In this document: positions 22,960 to 49,203 of the stretch, piece after piece
Position numbering within the stretch: position 1 is the first letter of the stretch
Layout: the number at the start of each line of letters is the position of its first letter
DNA from: Cynocephalus volans
Taxonomy: Eukaryota > Chordata > Mammalia > Dermoptera > Cynocephalidae
Direction of reading: 5' to 3'
DNA: 64,000 bases
Assembly: GCF_027409185.1 (NCBI RefSeq)
Contig: NC_084471.1
Location: 9,652,035 to 9,716,034 of the forward strand
Translations under genes and position numbers: made by a program
The notes under the pieces: generated by a model
What the model was told of the DNA's origin: nothing
Seen by the model: the letters and a program-made list of their open reading frames with translations, nothing else
Database searches by the model: none

Positions 22960-23150
22960 ATTTGTATAGTGGTTTCAAATTTTACAAATCCTTTCTGTGC
23001 CCACATGATGCCATCTAATCTTTAGAAGCCCGCTACAGAGGAGGAAAGCTTGGAGCAGAGAAGCAACTTGCCCAAGATTGTCATCAGTAACCAGGCTGTG
23101 GAACCAGGACTCAGAGCTGGGTTTCATGACTGAATCCCATGTTCTTCTCT
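22960..23150 (-). repeat. MIR
   Basis: Antisense MIR: ccatctaatctttagaagccc, agcaacttgcccaagattgtc and ggaaccaggactcagagctggg. It lies about 250 bp beyond the RBX1 polyadenylation signal. Confidence 0.75.
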
Positions 23151-23399
23151 CATTCAGCTGCCTGCTGCTGTCACACAGGAGGAAGACAGGACTGATGGCC
23201 ATTTTCAGGTGCCAGCAATCCACACTACCCCCTTGCTCAGTTGGATTCCTCACGACCAAGGGATGTGCTCTTAGGACAACTCTGCCCTGGCTCTAATGAA
23301 CAAACAATTCACTTTCAAAAGCTGGTTTCCCAGCCTTGGAAGAGGGGACCCCTCATTTATGTTCACTTATTTCACACACACAAGAGACAGCATCTGTTC

Positions 23400-39432
<16,033 letters not shown>

Positions 39433-39475
39433 TCACTCGGGGAGGCCCGAGGCCTGAGCACGCCGGGTCCCAGGC

Positions 39476-39859
39476 ACTGGCTACTTTCCTGATTTCAGTT
39501 CGGGAATTGGTCAGGGACTCGACGGGGAAGAGGAGACCCCCCAATGTCCTTTTCCCCAAGGCCAAACTGAGCAGGCATTCTCCAACCCGGCCTTCTGCCC
39601 ACCAGGAATAGAGCGGGGAGGCTTAGGAGCTTGGGAGATGCCACCTCTCGCCTGCCCATAATACCAGTTCATCCTAGAAGGGCTTTTGGTTCAGGTACAC
39701 GATTTTAAGGTACACGTATTTGAGTACACACTGCTTATTCCTCTATTGGTCATTTATATAGGATCCTTTCTCCTTAATTTATGTCCTCTTTCTGCTCTGT
39801 CCTTAGCGCTGGACACTGACCCAGCTGCAGTCGCTGTACTTGAATTTCGGTGAGGCATT
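39476..39859. other. Upstream flank, nothing recognised
   Basis: Transition from the CpG island to ordinary intergenic sequence. Confidence 0.45.
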
Positions 39860-39874
39860 CCGACATTGATTCTT

Positions 39875-40029
39875 TAAAGATGACCGGTAAGGGGATCTTA
39901 ACCCTTGACTTGGTGTTGTGAGCACCACGCTCAGCCAGTGAGCAAACCGGCCATCCGTATATGGGATCCGAACCCGGGGCCTTGGTGTTCTCAGCACCAC
40001 ACTCTCCCGAGTGAGCCACGGGCCGGCCC
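39875..40029 (-). repeat. CYN SINE dimer, nearest to the RBX1 promoter
   Basis: Minus-strand two-unit copy. The target duplication ccgacattgattctt is perfect at 39860-39874 and 40030-40044. Its A tail is nearly absent. Confidence 0.95.
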
Positions 40030-40044
40030 CCGACATTGATTCTT

Positions 40045-40485
40045 AGTGGTCATTCCCACCCAGCCAAGGCACCTGTACTTTATGTCACTCTACCATTTCT
40101 AGGCCAAGCCCCCCTTTGACGCCTCTAACCTTGCAGAGGTTTGACTGCGCTAGGTCGCTCTTAAATCTTGTATAGGTTTTTCTGAAATCTCATTTTATCT
40201 TAAAAGATAATTGGAGCGTAATAGAGTAGGTTGACTCCATTGCTAAACCTGAAGAACTGTGACTTACTTCCGTGTTAGTCATAAACAGGAACAACAAATC
40301 TGTGAAAACACCACCACAACTTTAACCAGACTTGGAAAGAGAAAAATTGAGAGAACTTAAAAGATTATAGGAACTCTACAAAGTTTTTCTGAGCCTAAGT
40401 TTTAATGATTTCATGTTAAAATTTCTGTCATTAATTTATTGTGTGTGTGTAGCCATTCCTACAGGAATACTGGAAACCACAGTAA
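40045..40485. other. Upstream intergenic, nothing recognised
   Basis: No confident repeat or gene. Confidence 0.4.
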
Positions 40486-41250
40486 GATATTGAGGACATC
40501 TTTATCCATCATTCAACGAATATGTTGAGTATATACCAGGTCCTATTTTAAACAGGAGAAACACAGCTATGAAGTAGTCAAGCAGACTCCTACTAGGGAA
40601 ATAATACACAAGCCAACAAATAAATACATCAGGAAATGTCAGGTATCAAAAAGGGCTATGAAGAAAACAAAATATGGTAATGAGATTAAGGAGAGGAGGA
40701 GGCAACAAATTGGGTGCTTAGGTCAGGCCTCTAGGAGCACTGACATTTAAACTGAAGTCCTTAACAGTGGCTAAATGGCTCTACCTCATCTGCTTCCTCA
40801 TTCAATTTACATGCACCTTCTAACATCTTTTGTCATTTACTCGTTTGTAAGGATTATTGTTTTTTGTGTCCTCACCTAGAAAAGGGATTTTTTTTTTTAA
40901 AGGCTAGTCAAGTGAAGCAGTGGGAGTGGAGAAGAAACAAATAATCTGTAATCTGATCAATTAGTTGTAACACCGCTGCACGCGGACCAACCAAGAAAGG
41001 GGAATTTTGATTGTTTTGTTTATCGTTAACAAAAACTCCTGGTTCGTTGTATGTGTTCAGCATGTGTTGAATGAATAAATTTGGAGCTTTTTGAGCAAGG
41101 GGAGAGTGAATGAAGAGATGTCAGAGAGGCAGCCAGGGGGCAGATCAGGTAGAGATTTTATTATAGATCTCATGGGAAGGCACTGAATGGTTTAAAGAGG
41201 GGACTAACATTGACATAATCTTTTTTAAAATTTTAAGCGTTTTTAAGCTT
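40486..41250 (-). repeat. LINE2 fragments
   Basis: Antisense L2 3' region at 40490-40770 (ttgagtatataccaggtcc, agacaatattacaagcc-like and gacatttaaactgaagtcc). The L2 interior lies at 41095-41250 (ggcagccagggggcagatcagg, gatctcatgggaaggcactg). Between them, the end of a plus-strand L2 is possible at 41050-41085. Confidence 0.6.
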
Positions 41251-41560
41251 TGTGAAGAAGGGATTTTAGGGATGCCAAGAGAGGAAGCAGCAACAGTTTG
41301 CTAGTTGTTTGCTTTGTATAGTACAACAGTGGGGAAACGGATAATCTTAGGGGGCGTTCCATTAAGCTATGAAAACCTCATGCAGAGATCTTTCTTTTGG
41401 AGATTTGCCTGCTGTGGCGATTGGCTATGGCATTCTGTATACAAGATTCTGCTATATAAATTTAAGACAACTTTTTGCAGACTCCATACAGATTCCTATC
41501 CTTTATGACTTTACTCGTTTTATAATGCAAAAGGTTGTAATTTTACTTAAGTTCTGTTTT
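41251..41560. other. Intergenic, nothing recognised
   Basis: Several short plus-strand frames (up to 90 codons) are present but with no recognisable domain. Confidence 0.35.
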
Positions 41561-41890
41561 TGCATCCATCCTTTTATTCAACAAATATTTATAAAATATC
41601 TGCAGAACCTGCTATGTGTCAACTACTTCATGCTGATCTAGGTAAAAAAAAGGCATCTGATTATAGTGTTTATTTGCAAAAGATTCTGTTCATCACTGAA
41701 CTTAACAGTGTAGCAGCAGAAAGACAACAGCCAATTAATGATAATTCTAATGAATTTTAGGAAAGGGGAAGTACAGGATGTTTTGAAGCAGAGAGCAAGT
41801 CTGGAGTTTGGGGGAAAGTCCTCTTAGAGGACATGGTTTGAGGTTGAAGAATGAGCCACTGAGACAAAGTGGAGTGGGTACAGTAGTATG
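41561..41890 (-). repeat. LINE2 3' region
   Basis: Antisense L2: ccttttattcaacaaatatttataaaatatc, then aacagtgtagcagcagaaagac and gaagtacaggatgttttgaag. Confidence 0.6.
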
Positions 41891-41914
41891 CTGGTAAATG
41901 TTTAAAAACCAGCT

Positions 41915-42023
41915 CTTAGGCTGGCTGGTTTGCTCAGTTGGTTAGAGCGAGCTGTTGTAACACCAAGGTCAAGGGTTCAGATCCCCATACAGGCCAGCTG
42001 CCTAAATAAATAAATAAATAAAT
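41915..42023 (+). repeat. CYN SINE monomer
   Basis: aggctggctggtttgctcag to aggccagctgcc with a taaa tail. The target duplication aaaaaccagct lies at 41904-41914 and 42024-42034. Confidence 0.93.
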
Positions 42024-42136
42024 AAAAACCAGCTTTAAAAAAAAAAAAAAAAGGCCCTGATCTGTAGTTTTAGCAGCCAGCATGCAAAATTCCTGAAAAT
42101 TTAATCATTGTTCTTGTGAGCTAATGCAACATGGCT

Positions 42137-42150
42137 CCAGCACACACACA

Positions 42151-42182
<32 letters not shown>
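42137..42182. repeat. (CA)n(CGCA)n microsatellite
   Basis: A short CA run passes into about eight CGCA units. It is an alternating purine-pyrimidine tract of the kind that favours Z-DNA. Confidence 0.95.
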
Positions 42183-42351
42183 CTGTCAATGGATAAAAAT
42201 ACAAAATTTTACTTAGAGATCTCCATTGGCTTTATCGCAATTCCACTGATTTTGAAGTTTTAACTACAGTATCATCCTGCTAAGTGAAAGAGGAAGACAT
42301 AAGTAAGGAAAAATTAAAAGGAGTTAGATTCTCATTTTTATTGGAAGTTTT

Positions 42352-42474
42352 GGGGCTGGCCATTTAGCTCAATTGGTTGGAGCCTAGTCCTGATAACATC
42401 AAAGTCAAGGGTTCAGATTCCTATACTGGCCAGCTGCCAAAAACAAAACAAACAAACAAACAAACAAACAAACA
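42352..42474 (+). repeat. CYN SINE monomer
   Basis: ggggctggccatttagctc to actggccagctgcc, with a caaa-repeat tail of seven or more units. Confidence 0.92.
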
Positions 42475-42887
42475 ATAACCATATTGCCATAAAAATAAGA
42501 ATACTCATGAATAGTTTCCAAATTCTGGAGGGATCAGGTAGAGAGGAAAAGCACATGTTTCAATTTCTGTTTACAAAAGTATGCTTTACCAAATTGCTAT
42601 AAGCTGTAGATATCTTTTAAAAGTTTTCTTAAATCTGGAAAACAAAAACATTTAAAAGAACCAGTCATGTTTCAAAATAAACTGTAGAAACCTATAATTC
42701 GTCTTTATCAGTTTATTCAGTCTCATGTAACTAATTCTCGCTCTGTTTGACCTTGGTCAGCAATTTCACACACCCATCAGTTTCTTCATTAGAATTTCAG
42801 AAATTCAGTCCAACAGTATGAACTCGAAGTTATTAGGAACTTGTCCTTGTCAGAGTTCTTTTCATTCTTTCCATGAACTTCCTTGAA
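42475..42887. other. Intergenic, nothing recognised
   Basis: No confident repeat or gene. Confidence 0.4.
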
Positions 42888-42900
42888 GACACGCTTTAAA

Positions 42901-43084
42901 ACTATAATTGGGGCCGGCCTGTGGCTCACTCGGGAGAGTGCGGTGCTGATAACACCAAGGCCCCGGGTTCGGATCCCATATACGGATGGCTGGTTCGCTC
43001 ACTGGCTGAGCGTGGTGCTGACAACACCAAGTCAAGGGTTAAGATCCCCTTACCGGTCATCTTTAAAAAAAATAATAATAAAAT
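42901..43084 (+). repeat. CYN SINE dimer
   Basis: gggccggcctgtggctcact to ggtcatctttaaaaaaaat. The target duplication aaaactataattg lies at 42888-42900 and 43085-43097. Confidence 0.95.
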
Positions 43085-43203
43085 AAAACTATAATTGCTT
43101 GCAAAGTGCTTTCACAGAGAGCATCAGCATAAAGCAATTAACTGTGGACATCAAGACTGAACATGGCAATGGTTAAAGATCTTATGAGAGTTGTGCAGCT
43201 GCT

Positions 43204-43597
43204 GTGGACTGAATGTTCCCCCAAACTTGCTGAACCTTAATCCCTACTGTAACAGTGTTGAGGGTGGGAAATTCTATCATAATAATTGATTATATTGTGA
43301 GGACTATGTCCTTGTGAATGAATTGAGCCATTCATGGAGTAATGGGCTTGGTTCTGATGGCTTTAAAAGCAGAGCAACTGAGAAGCTTAGCCCTCTCTTG
43401 CTCCCGCCATTTTGCCACGTGACATCCTGCGTTGCTGTGAAGAGTCACCACTCACCAACAAAGGCCCTCTCCAGATGTGTTCTCTGAACTTTGGACTTAC
43501 CAGTCTCTAAAACTATAGGTAATAAATATTGTTTCTTTACAAATTACCCAGTTTCAGATATTTCTGTTATAAGCAACAAAAACATACTAATACATCA
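43204..43597 (+). repeat. ERVL-MaLR LTR (MST type)
   Basis: ggactgaatgttcccccaaac, ttgagggtgggaaattc, tgattatattgtgagg, ttgctcccgccattttgcc and aaattacccagtttcagatatttctgttataagcaac, ending acatactaatac. It is a solo LTR. Confidence 0.85.
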
Positions 43598-43640
43598 CTG
43601 ACAAGAAAATTTGGTTATTTCTGTGTCATACAACAATTTA

Positions 43641-43815
43641 TTTATTTACTTATTTATTTATTTTTTAAAGATGACCGGTAAGGGGATCTTAACCCTTGGT
43701 GTTGTCAGCACCACGCTCACCCAGTGAGCTAACTGGCCATCCCTATTTGGGATCCGAACCCGTGGCCTTGGTGTTATCAGCACCGCACTCTCCCGAGTGA
43801 GCCACGGGCCGGCCC
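43641..43815 (-). repeat. CYN SINE dimer
   Basis: Two units on the minus strand. The target duplication caacaattta lies at 43631-43640 and 43816-43825. Confidence 0.95.
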
Positions 43816-44010
43816 CAACAATTTAAAATAACCAGAATTATGACTGATAGCATTTATACCAAGACACATCAGATTTCTAGGAACCTTATATGATTTTGGA
43901 ATACGTATTAATAACATATACATATAACTCAAAGAAGGTCAAAGATCATTTATTATTTTGACAATGCTTCCCATATAATTTAACCTATCAGACAGGCCCA
44001 GTTGGTTTTA

Positions 44011-44108
44011 TCTTTTATTTTTTTGGTGGCTGACTGGTATAGGGATCCAAAACTTTGACCTTGGTGTTATAACACTGTGCTCTAGCCAACTGATCTAACT
44101 GGCCACCC
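44011..44108 (-). repeat. CYN SINE monomer
   Basis: gtggctgactggtataggg to ctaactggccaccc. The flanking duplication agttggtttta/aattggtttta has one or two mismatches. Confidence 0.85.
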
Positions 44109-45158
44109 AATTGGTTTTAATTATCTCTCTCTTATAAATCCTTTGAGAAGTTCCAGGGCCCTTTGGAACACCTCCAAGTTAGTTTGAGGTTAAAAAGACT
44201 TAATATTTAGAATTTGATTTTGGGAAGTTTGTCAAATAACAAAGGTTTAAAATTCTTAATTAAAGAGAATTATAAATCATGGTGAAATAAAACCAAAGTG
44301 ACAAAAGATTTCAAAGGCACAAAGTACTAGAAATGGTCTTGATAAAACACAAAATCTGTTTCCTAGGCCAGTTACCTAAAAGATAAAGAAAAACCTCTTA
44401 CATTTTTCTATTAAAAGCAGATCAGTGCTTTGAGAAAACCCAGTACAGGGGAGCAAGCTCTAGATTTGCATCAGTGTACTTTTGATGTTAATGCTCAATT
44501 TCTAGAAAAACTTAAATAATTCCCTTCTAATTTTAGCCAACTTGGTCACCCATAAAATTCCTTTCACAAGGAATTCCTTTCACATTCTACTTTAGAACAA
44601 AGATTTACTTTCTCTTATCATTTTGACTACACAAAGTTATCTCTTATGCAAAAGAAAAAATTACTCTCCTTTCAACTTTCTTTACCAAAAATACATCCTC
44701 ATACTTATAACTTTTCATCTATTTACTTGTTCCTTCCTACCTTGTTTCTATTTCCTTCTTAAATCCAAATTTTGAAAAAAATCTTTAAATAACCTCTGAA
44801 TTAGACAAAATTGGTCCTTTTTAACAAAAAATATATTCTCTTGTCCTTTTCAATTTCTTACTGAAAACATGTTACTTTCCTTGTTCACTTTGCATATAGA
44901 ATTGTTTTCTTATTTCTAGTAGTTCTAATCACATATATTAATTCAAAATTTTAACTTTCAGTAACCTTAAATTTGCAAAAACCTGGGCAGTAGTTCATAT
45001 TGAACTTTTTGTCACATACCAGCATTTCATAAATTTACATTTCATACATGTACTTCCTTATAGATTATTTTGTTTGCTAACAGACCCAAATATGTATAAC
45101 TTTTCTATACCATATTAAAACAAGATGTCAATGTATATAAGCTTTAAACTTATGCTTT
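44109..45158. other. AT-rich intergenic, nothing recognised
   Basis: About 1 kb of AT-rich, pyrimidine-leaning sequence without a repeat family, RNA gene or open frame of note. Confidence 0.45.
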
Positions 45159-45295
45159 GGGGCTGGCTGGTTAGCTAACTGGGGAGAGCATGGTGCTGGT
45201 AAAACCAAGGTTAGTTAGAACGTGGTGTTATAACACCAAGGTCAGGGATTGGGATCCCTGTACTGAGCAGCCTCAAAAAAAAAAAAAAAAAAAAA
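45159..45295 (+). repeat. CYN SINE, composite/recombined
   Basis: ggggctggctggttagctaac leads into a second partial unit (ggttagttagaacgtggtg to gatccctgtactgagcag) with an A tail. The first unit lacks its 3' half, so this is a dimer with an internal deletion. Confidence 0.8.
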
Positions 45296-45482
45296 GTTAA
45301 TACCTAAGTCAAGGGTTTGGGAGACTTCTGGTCAAGGTCAAGATGGCAGAATAGATGGTCCCTGGAGTCACTCTCTTCCACAAATCAACCAGTTTATAAC
45401 TGTTGGGAAAATATAGGAAAATGGTCAGGGCCCCTCAAATGTTCAGATCTTGCCAAGCATTTGATGTAAATATGCATGTGCA

Positions 45483-45604
45483 GGGCCAGCCCGTGGCTCA
45501 CTTGGGAGAGCGTGGTGCTGACAACACCAAGTCAAGGGTTAAGATCCCCTTACTGGTCATCTTTAAAAAAAATAAAAATAAAAAATTAAATTAAATAAAT
45601 ACAA
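45483..45604 (+). repeat. CYN SINE, single leading unit, inside the retroelement
   Basis: gggccagcccgtggctcact joined directly to the second-unit ending (caccaagtcaagggttaag to ggtcatctttaaaaaaaat). This is a dimer that has lost one unit by internal deletion or recombination. Confidence 0.85.
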
Positions 45605-45697
45605 ATGTACGCCCAGGTGTTCCTTGGTTATTGTCTGATGTAATTGCGCATGTGCACCCATCCTGGGTTATGAACTTAAATATAAAGGATGAGTGGC

Positions 45698-45874
45698 GGG
45701 GCTGGCCCGTGGCTCACTCGGGAGAGTGCGGTGCTGAGAACACCAAGGCCCCGGGTTCGGATCCCGTATGCGGATGGCCGGTTCGCTCACTGGCTGAGCG
45801 TGGTGCTCACAACACCAAGTCAAGGGTTAGGATCCCCTTACCAGTCATCTTTTAAAAAAAAAAAAAAAAAAAAA
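45698..45874 (+). repeat. CYN SINE dimer inside the retroelement
   Basis: ggggctggcccgtggctcact to agtcatcttttaaaaaaaa. The target duplication aaaggatgagtggc lies at 45684-45697 and 45875-45888. Confidence 0.95.
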
Positions 45875-46599
45875 AAAGGATGAGTGGCTCTGATCCACGG
45901 TGCCCCCCACCCCTGAGATGCTACTGGGGGTTCCCATGGACCCAAATAGGAGTGAACACAACAACTGAAAAAAAGGAGCCACTCAGAGGCTAGTGAGTCA
46001 TTGCAAGGGACCAGCACACAGCCCCTCCCACAGGAGGTGTTTGCAGCACAGGCAGTGGGGAAGACGGGCCCACCAGGAGAACACTGGGGCACAGCAAGGA
46101 CAGCTGATCTGCACCCCTATCCATGAAGGACCACTCAGAGGAGACTGGTCAGGAATATAGAATTGCATGGGGTGCAGTTTGATGAAAAGACTCAGGCCCA
46201 GACCAGAGTTTCTACACAACCCAGGTGCACCAGATTTCAGTAGACCGGGAAGTACCTATAAAGTCAACCATTAAACCCTGAGGTGCACAAAAAGCCTTCC
46301 CTAGGGAATCAGCAGCAAAGCAGCAGTTTAGTTCAACCATACAGATCAAGTACTGGTCCCATAGGAAGTTCCCCCACTTTAGAAGTAAGCAAAGGACAAC
46401 AGATTAGTTCCAGTGCAGAGTTTAAGTGGTGGGAACAGCAAATAATCCAACACAGAACTGAAAGAAAAAACGAAGTACCCACAACCACAGACAAAGTTTG
46501 ATATTGTCTAGTAAAGGTCTCATTTCACCAAAGAACACCTGTAACACCTAGAAGGACCAGAAGTCCCCTGGGCTACCAAGCCAGAAAGGGGGAAGGGCC

Positions 46600-46830
46600 G
46601 GGGCCTCAGCAATGACTCCTGACACCCGCAACAAGTCCCAAGGGTGGGGGCCTGAGGGCCTCGGCCACACACCCCCAACGTGTGCAACCAGCCCAGTGAC
46701 GATCACCAGGCCGCAGCAAAAAGGACCCCAGGTCCCTGAGCTGGGCTGGAGGCCGGCAAGGGTTTTTGCCACACCCCGCTGACATCTGCACCCAGCCAAG
46801 CAATGACCAAGCTACTGCTGGAAGCCACCT
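46600..46830 (+). repeat. Degenerate tandem units in retroelement copy 2
   Basis: Three diverged repeats of about 75-85 bp share the pattern of a GGCCTC start, an ACACCCCC(A/G)ACRT core and a CAGCCCAGTGAYGA-like end. Copy 1 has one such unit at about 32500-32620 (minus strand). Limits are approximate. Confidence 0.6.
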
Positions 46831-47006
46831 GTTTCCCCCGTGGGAATGAGGGGGGTGCCACAGGCCTCAATCCAGCCCCTCTTCCTTCCTCCTTCTTCCA
46901 TCCCATTTCCTTCCCCTTTTCCCTCTCCCCTCCCTCCTAACTGCTCTGCAACATCCTAGAATGTAAAAAATCATTAATAAAATCACATTTTCTTTAAAAA
47001 AAAAAA

Positions 47007-47062
47007 AAGTCAAGGGTTCAGATTCCTGGACCGGCCAGCTTCCAAAAATAAATAAATAAACC
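47007..47062 (+). repeat. CYN SINE 3' remnant beyond the retroelement
   Basis: Continuation of the CYN whose left part is at 45296-45317: gtcaagggttcagattcc, then gaccggccagcttcc and taaa units. Confidence 0.8.
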
Positions 47063-47194
47063 CCCCCAAACTTATGCTTAATATTTTAGTATTTTAACTT
47101 AATTAGAAATGACCCAGACATTTAATGAGTATCTATTACTTGACTTCATTTTAAAGTTTCAAGTTACAAGAAAGACTTTTTAAAACTATGAAGA

Positions 47195-47290
47195 GGATGG
47201 CCGGTTAGCTCACTTGGGAGAGTGTGGTACTGAGAACGCCAAAGTCATGGGTTCAGATCCCCTTACCTGCCAGACACAAAAAAATCCAAA
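47195..47290 (+). repeat. CYN SINE unit
   Basis: ggatggccggttagctcact to ccccttacctgccagac with an A-rich tail. It lies 30 bp from an inverted CYN dimer. Confidence 0.85.
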
Positions 47291-47319
47291 ACGAAAAATA
47301 CGAAGTTTATTTATAATGT

Positions 47320-47490
47320 TTTTGTTTTTTTTTTAAAGATGACCGGTAAGGGGATCTTAACCCTTGACTTGGTGTTGTCAGCACCACGCTCTCCTAAGTG
47401 AGCTAACCAGCCATTCCTATATAGGGATCCGAACCCGTGGCCTTGGTGTTATCAGCACCACACTCTCCATAGTGAGCCACGGGCCAGCCC
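47320..47490 (-). repeat. CYN SINE dimer
   Basis: Two-unit minus-strand copy. The flanks tatttata(a) on both sides form a short target duplication. With 47195-47290 it forms a head-facing inverted pair. Confidence 0.9.
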
Positions 47491-48197
47491 TATTTATAAA
47501 TATTTATACCTAATTTACTTATTTTTAGCAACCATGTTTGAACTGTTCGTGAACATTCTATGAGATACTGAAGAAAACTAACCATTATCCCAAGTTATTT
47601 TCCTGTTAACCCTTTTTACAGCATGTGAGCTTTAGGCTTTAGTTGCCACCTAAGGAAGAACCCTAAAGTTAAATACATGGGTGTTTTGCTGATCAGAAAA
47701 CAAATCTGTTTTCATTAGCCCAACAATATTAAACTAGTCTTATTTACCTAAGACTTACTTAAGTCACGTGAGCTAAAAGGCATTTGAGTTAGGTTCTTCA
47801 ACCTTTTTTGATAAAATATTTTAAATGCTTATTTTTTTCTTAAGCCAATTAATTAGAGACCTTTCATATATTTTGGTAGGTAAGTATCATATACACATAA
47901 TGCACATAGACATATAGACATATGGACACACAGACAGAAGCTGATATTATAGGTTTCATTAAGATTCTTCATTTGCCAGTTTTTAAATAGTTTCTACCCC
48001 CCTCTAGACTATCAATCCTTAAATCACCCACCTCATTGCCCCAAGCAATTGCTAGTCAGGAAACTAAATTTTCACTGCCAAATGGATAACTTCCAGGTGA
48101 AACAAAGTAGACAATTTACAGAAATTAGAACTAAGCACTATTATTTGCCCAAACAAAGAAGGGCATAGATAAAGGCCCACTTGAGACAAGTTAGCCA
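47491..48197. other. AT-rich intergenic, nothing recognised
   Basis: No confident repeat or gene. Confidence 0.4.
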
Positions 48198-48290
48198 GGG
48201 CTGGCTGGGTGGCTCAGTTGGTTAGGGCACAGTGTTACAACACCAAGGTCAAGGAATCAGATCCTTGCACCAGCTAGCTGCCAAAAAAAG
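48198..48290 (+). repeat. CYN SINE monomer
   Basis: gggctggctgggtggctcag to ccagctagctgcc and an A-rich tail. The anticodon region is shortened (gtgttacaacacc). Confidence 0.88.
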
Positions 48291-48550
48291 AAGACAAGAT
48301 GGTCTGAAAAAGCAACTTAAACAAAGGGAAGGCTTGTCATGTGAACTTTAAGTCAATGTCTCCCCACCACAAAAGTTTCTAGTGGTTTAGGTACAGAGAG
48401 GGAGATGCCTTTAAAAATGCAGAGTTCTTTTATGGATGTAACTTTCTTTTACAAAGAGTTTCAAAATAGGCAGCTAAATGTCAGAAACTAGTATTTTGGA
48501 GACCAACTTAGTTCCATAGGCAGCCTTTTTAATTTAGCTATTTCTTTTCT

Positions 48551-48655
48551 TCTTCTTCTTTTTTTTTTTTGGTAGCTGGACAACATCAGGATCTGAACCC
48601 ATGACCTTGGTCTTATAAGGCCATACTATAACCAACTGAGCTAACTGGCCAGCCC
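48551..48655 (-). repeat. CYN SINE monomer
   Basis: T-rich tail, ggtagctggacaacatcagg to gctaactggccagccc. Confidence 0.88.
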
Positions 48656-49200
48656 TAACTTAATTTATTTCTTAATTGGATTACTTATTTCAGGGTGGAT
48701 CCTTCCTATAAGGAATATGGCAAAGAAAGCATTTTCTGTGCCTGCTTGACCTGAAGGCCTAACTTTTATAAACATCTGGCTTTCTTTCTGTCCTCAAGCC
48801 AGGATGGTAACTAATCCATCTGGAATGGCCGGAGTACAAAGAGAGAGAGAGTGATATAAAATGAGTCTGCAATGACATTTAAGAGTCAGTTGTGAGCATT
48901 TCTTCCCAATTCCGTATTTAGCAACATCATCTCGGTAGCTTGAAATTGGCCATGACAGTAGGATTTACACCATGGAAATTGGTAAACACTGCAAATCAGG
49001 CTTCTCTCTTTTCCCTGAGTCAATTGTTAAACATTTACCACCACCATGGTAGTACCCTGCCATGGTAAGGGCCAGTCCATGCACGACCTTTTGATAAAGC
49101 CATTGAAAGGATTTTGGTCTTTATCCTTACTAATGGGATGCCATTGGAGGATTTCCACCAGGTAAATCGCCATGATTAAATATGACTGTTAAAAAGCACT
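48656..49200 (-). repeat. Unassigned, then LINE2 fragment
   Basis: 48656-49035 is unassigned. 49040-49195 resembles antisense L2 (gtaagggccagtccatgcacgacc, ttggtctttatcc, aatgggatgccattggagg). Confidence 0.5.
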
Positions 49201-49203
49201 AGG

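Larger units (their letters stand above)
45318..47006 (+). mobile_element. L1-5'UTR-derived non-autonomous retroelement, copy 2
   Basis: It starts gggagacttctggtcaagg and aagatggcagaatagatgg, an L1 5'UTR start. It shares collinear sequence with copy 1 at 32370-33645 (for example catggggtgcagtttgatg and ctggttgtgtagaaactctgg on the other strand). It contains about three related tandem units at 46600-46830, where copy 1 has one. It ends aactgctctgcaac, then an AATAAA and a poly(A) run. No L1 ORFs are present. The perfect duplication aagtcaagggtt (45306-45317, 47007-47018) shows that it inserted into a CYN SINE. Two later CYN copies sit inside it. Confidence 0.8.

Noticed and set aside
42137-42182. 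Possible CRISPR-like or satellite array
   Set aside because: It is a simple CA/CGCA microsatellite with no spacers.
42883-43086. A recurrent protein-like frame (GPWLTRESAVLITPRPR...) seen at a dozen places
   Set aside because: It is the translation of the CYN dimer in one frame; its recurrence follows SINE copies on both strands and is not a gene family.
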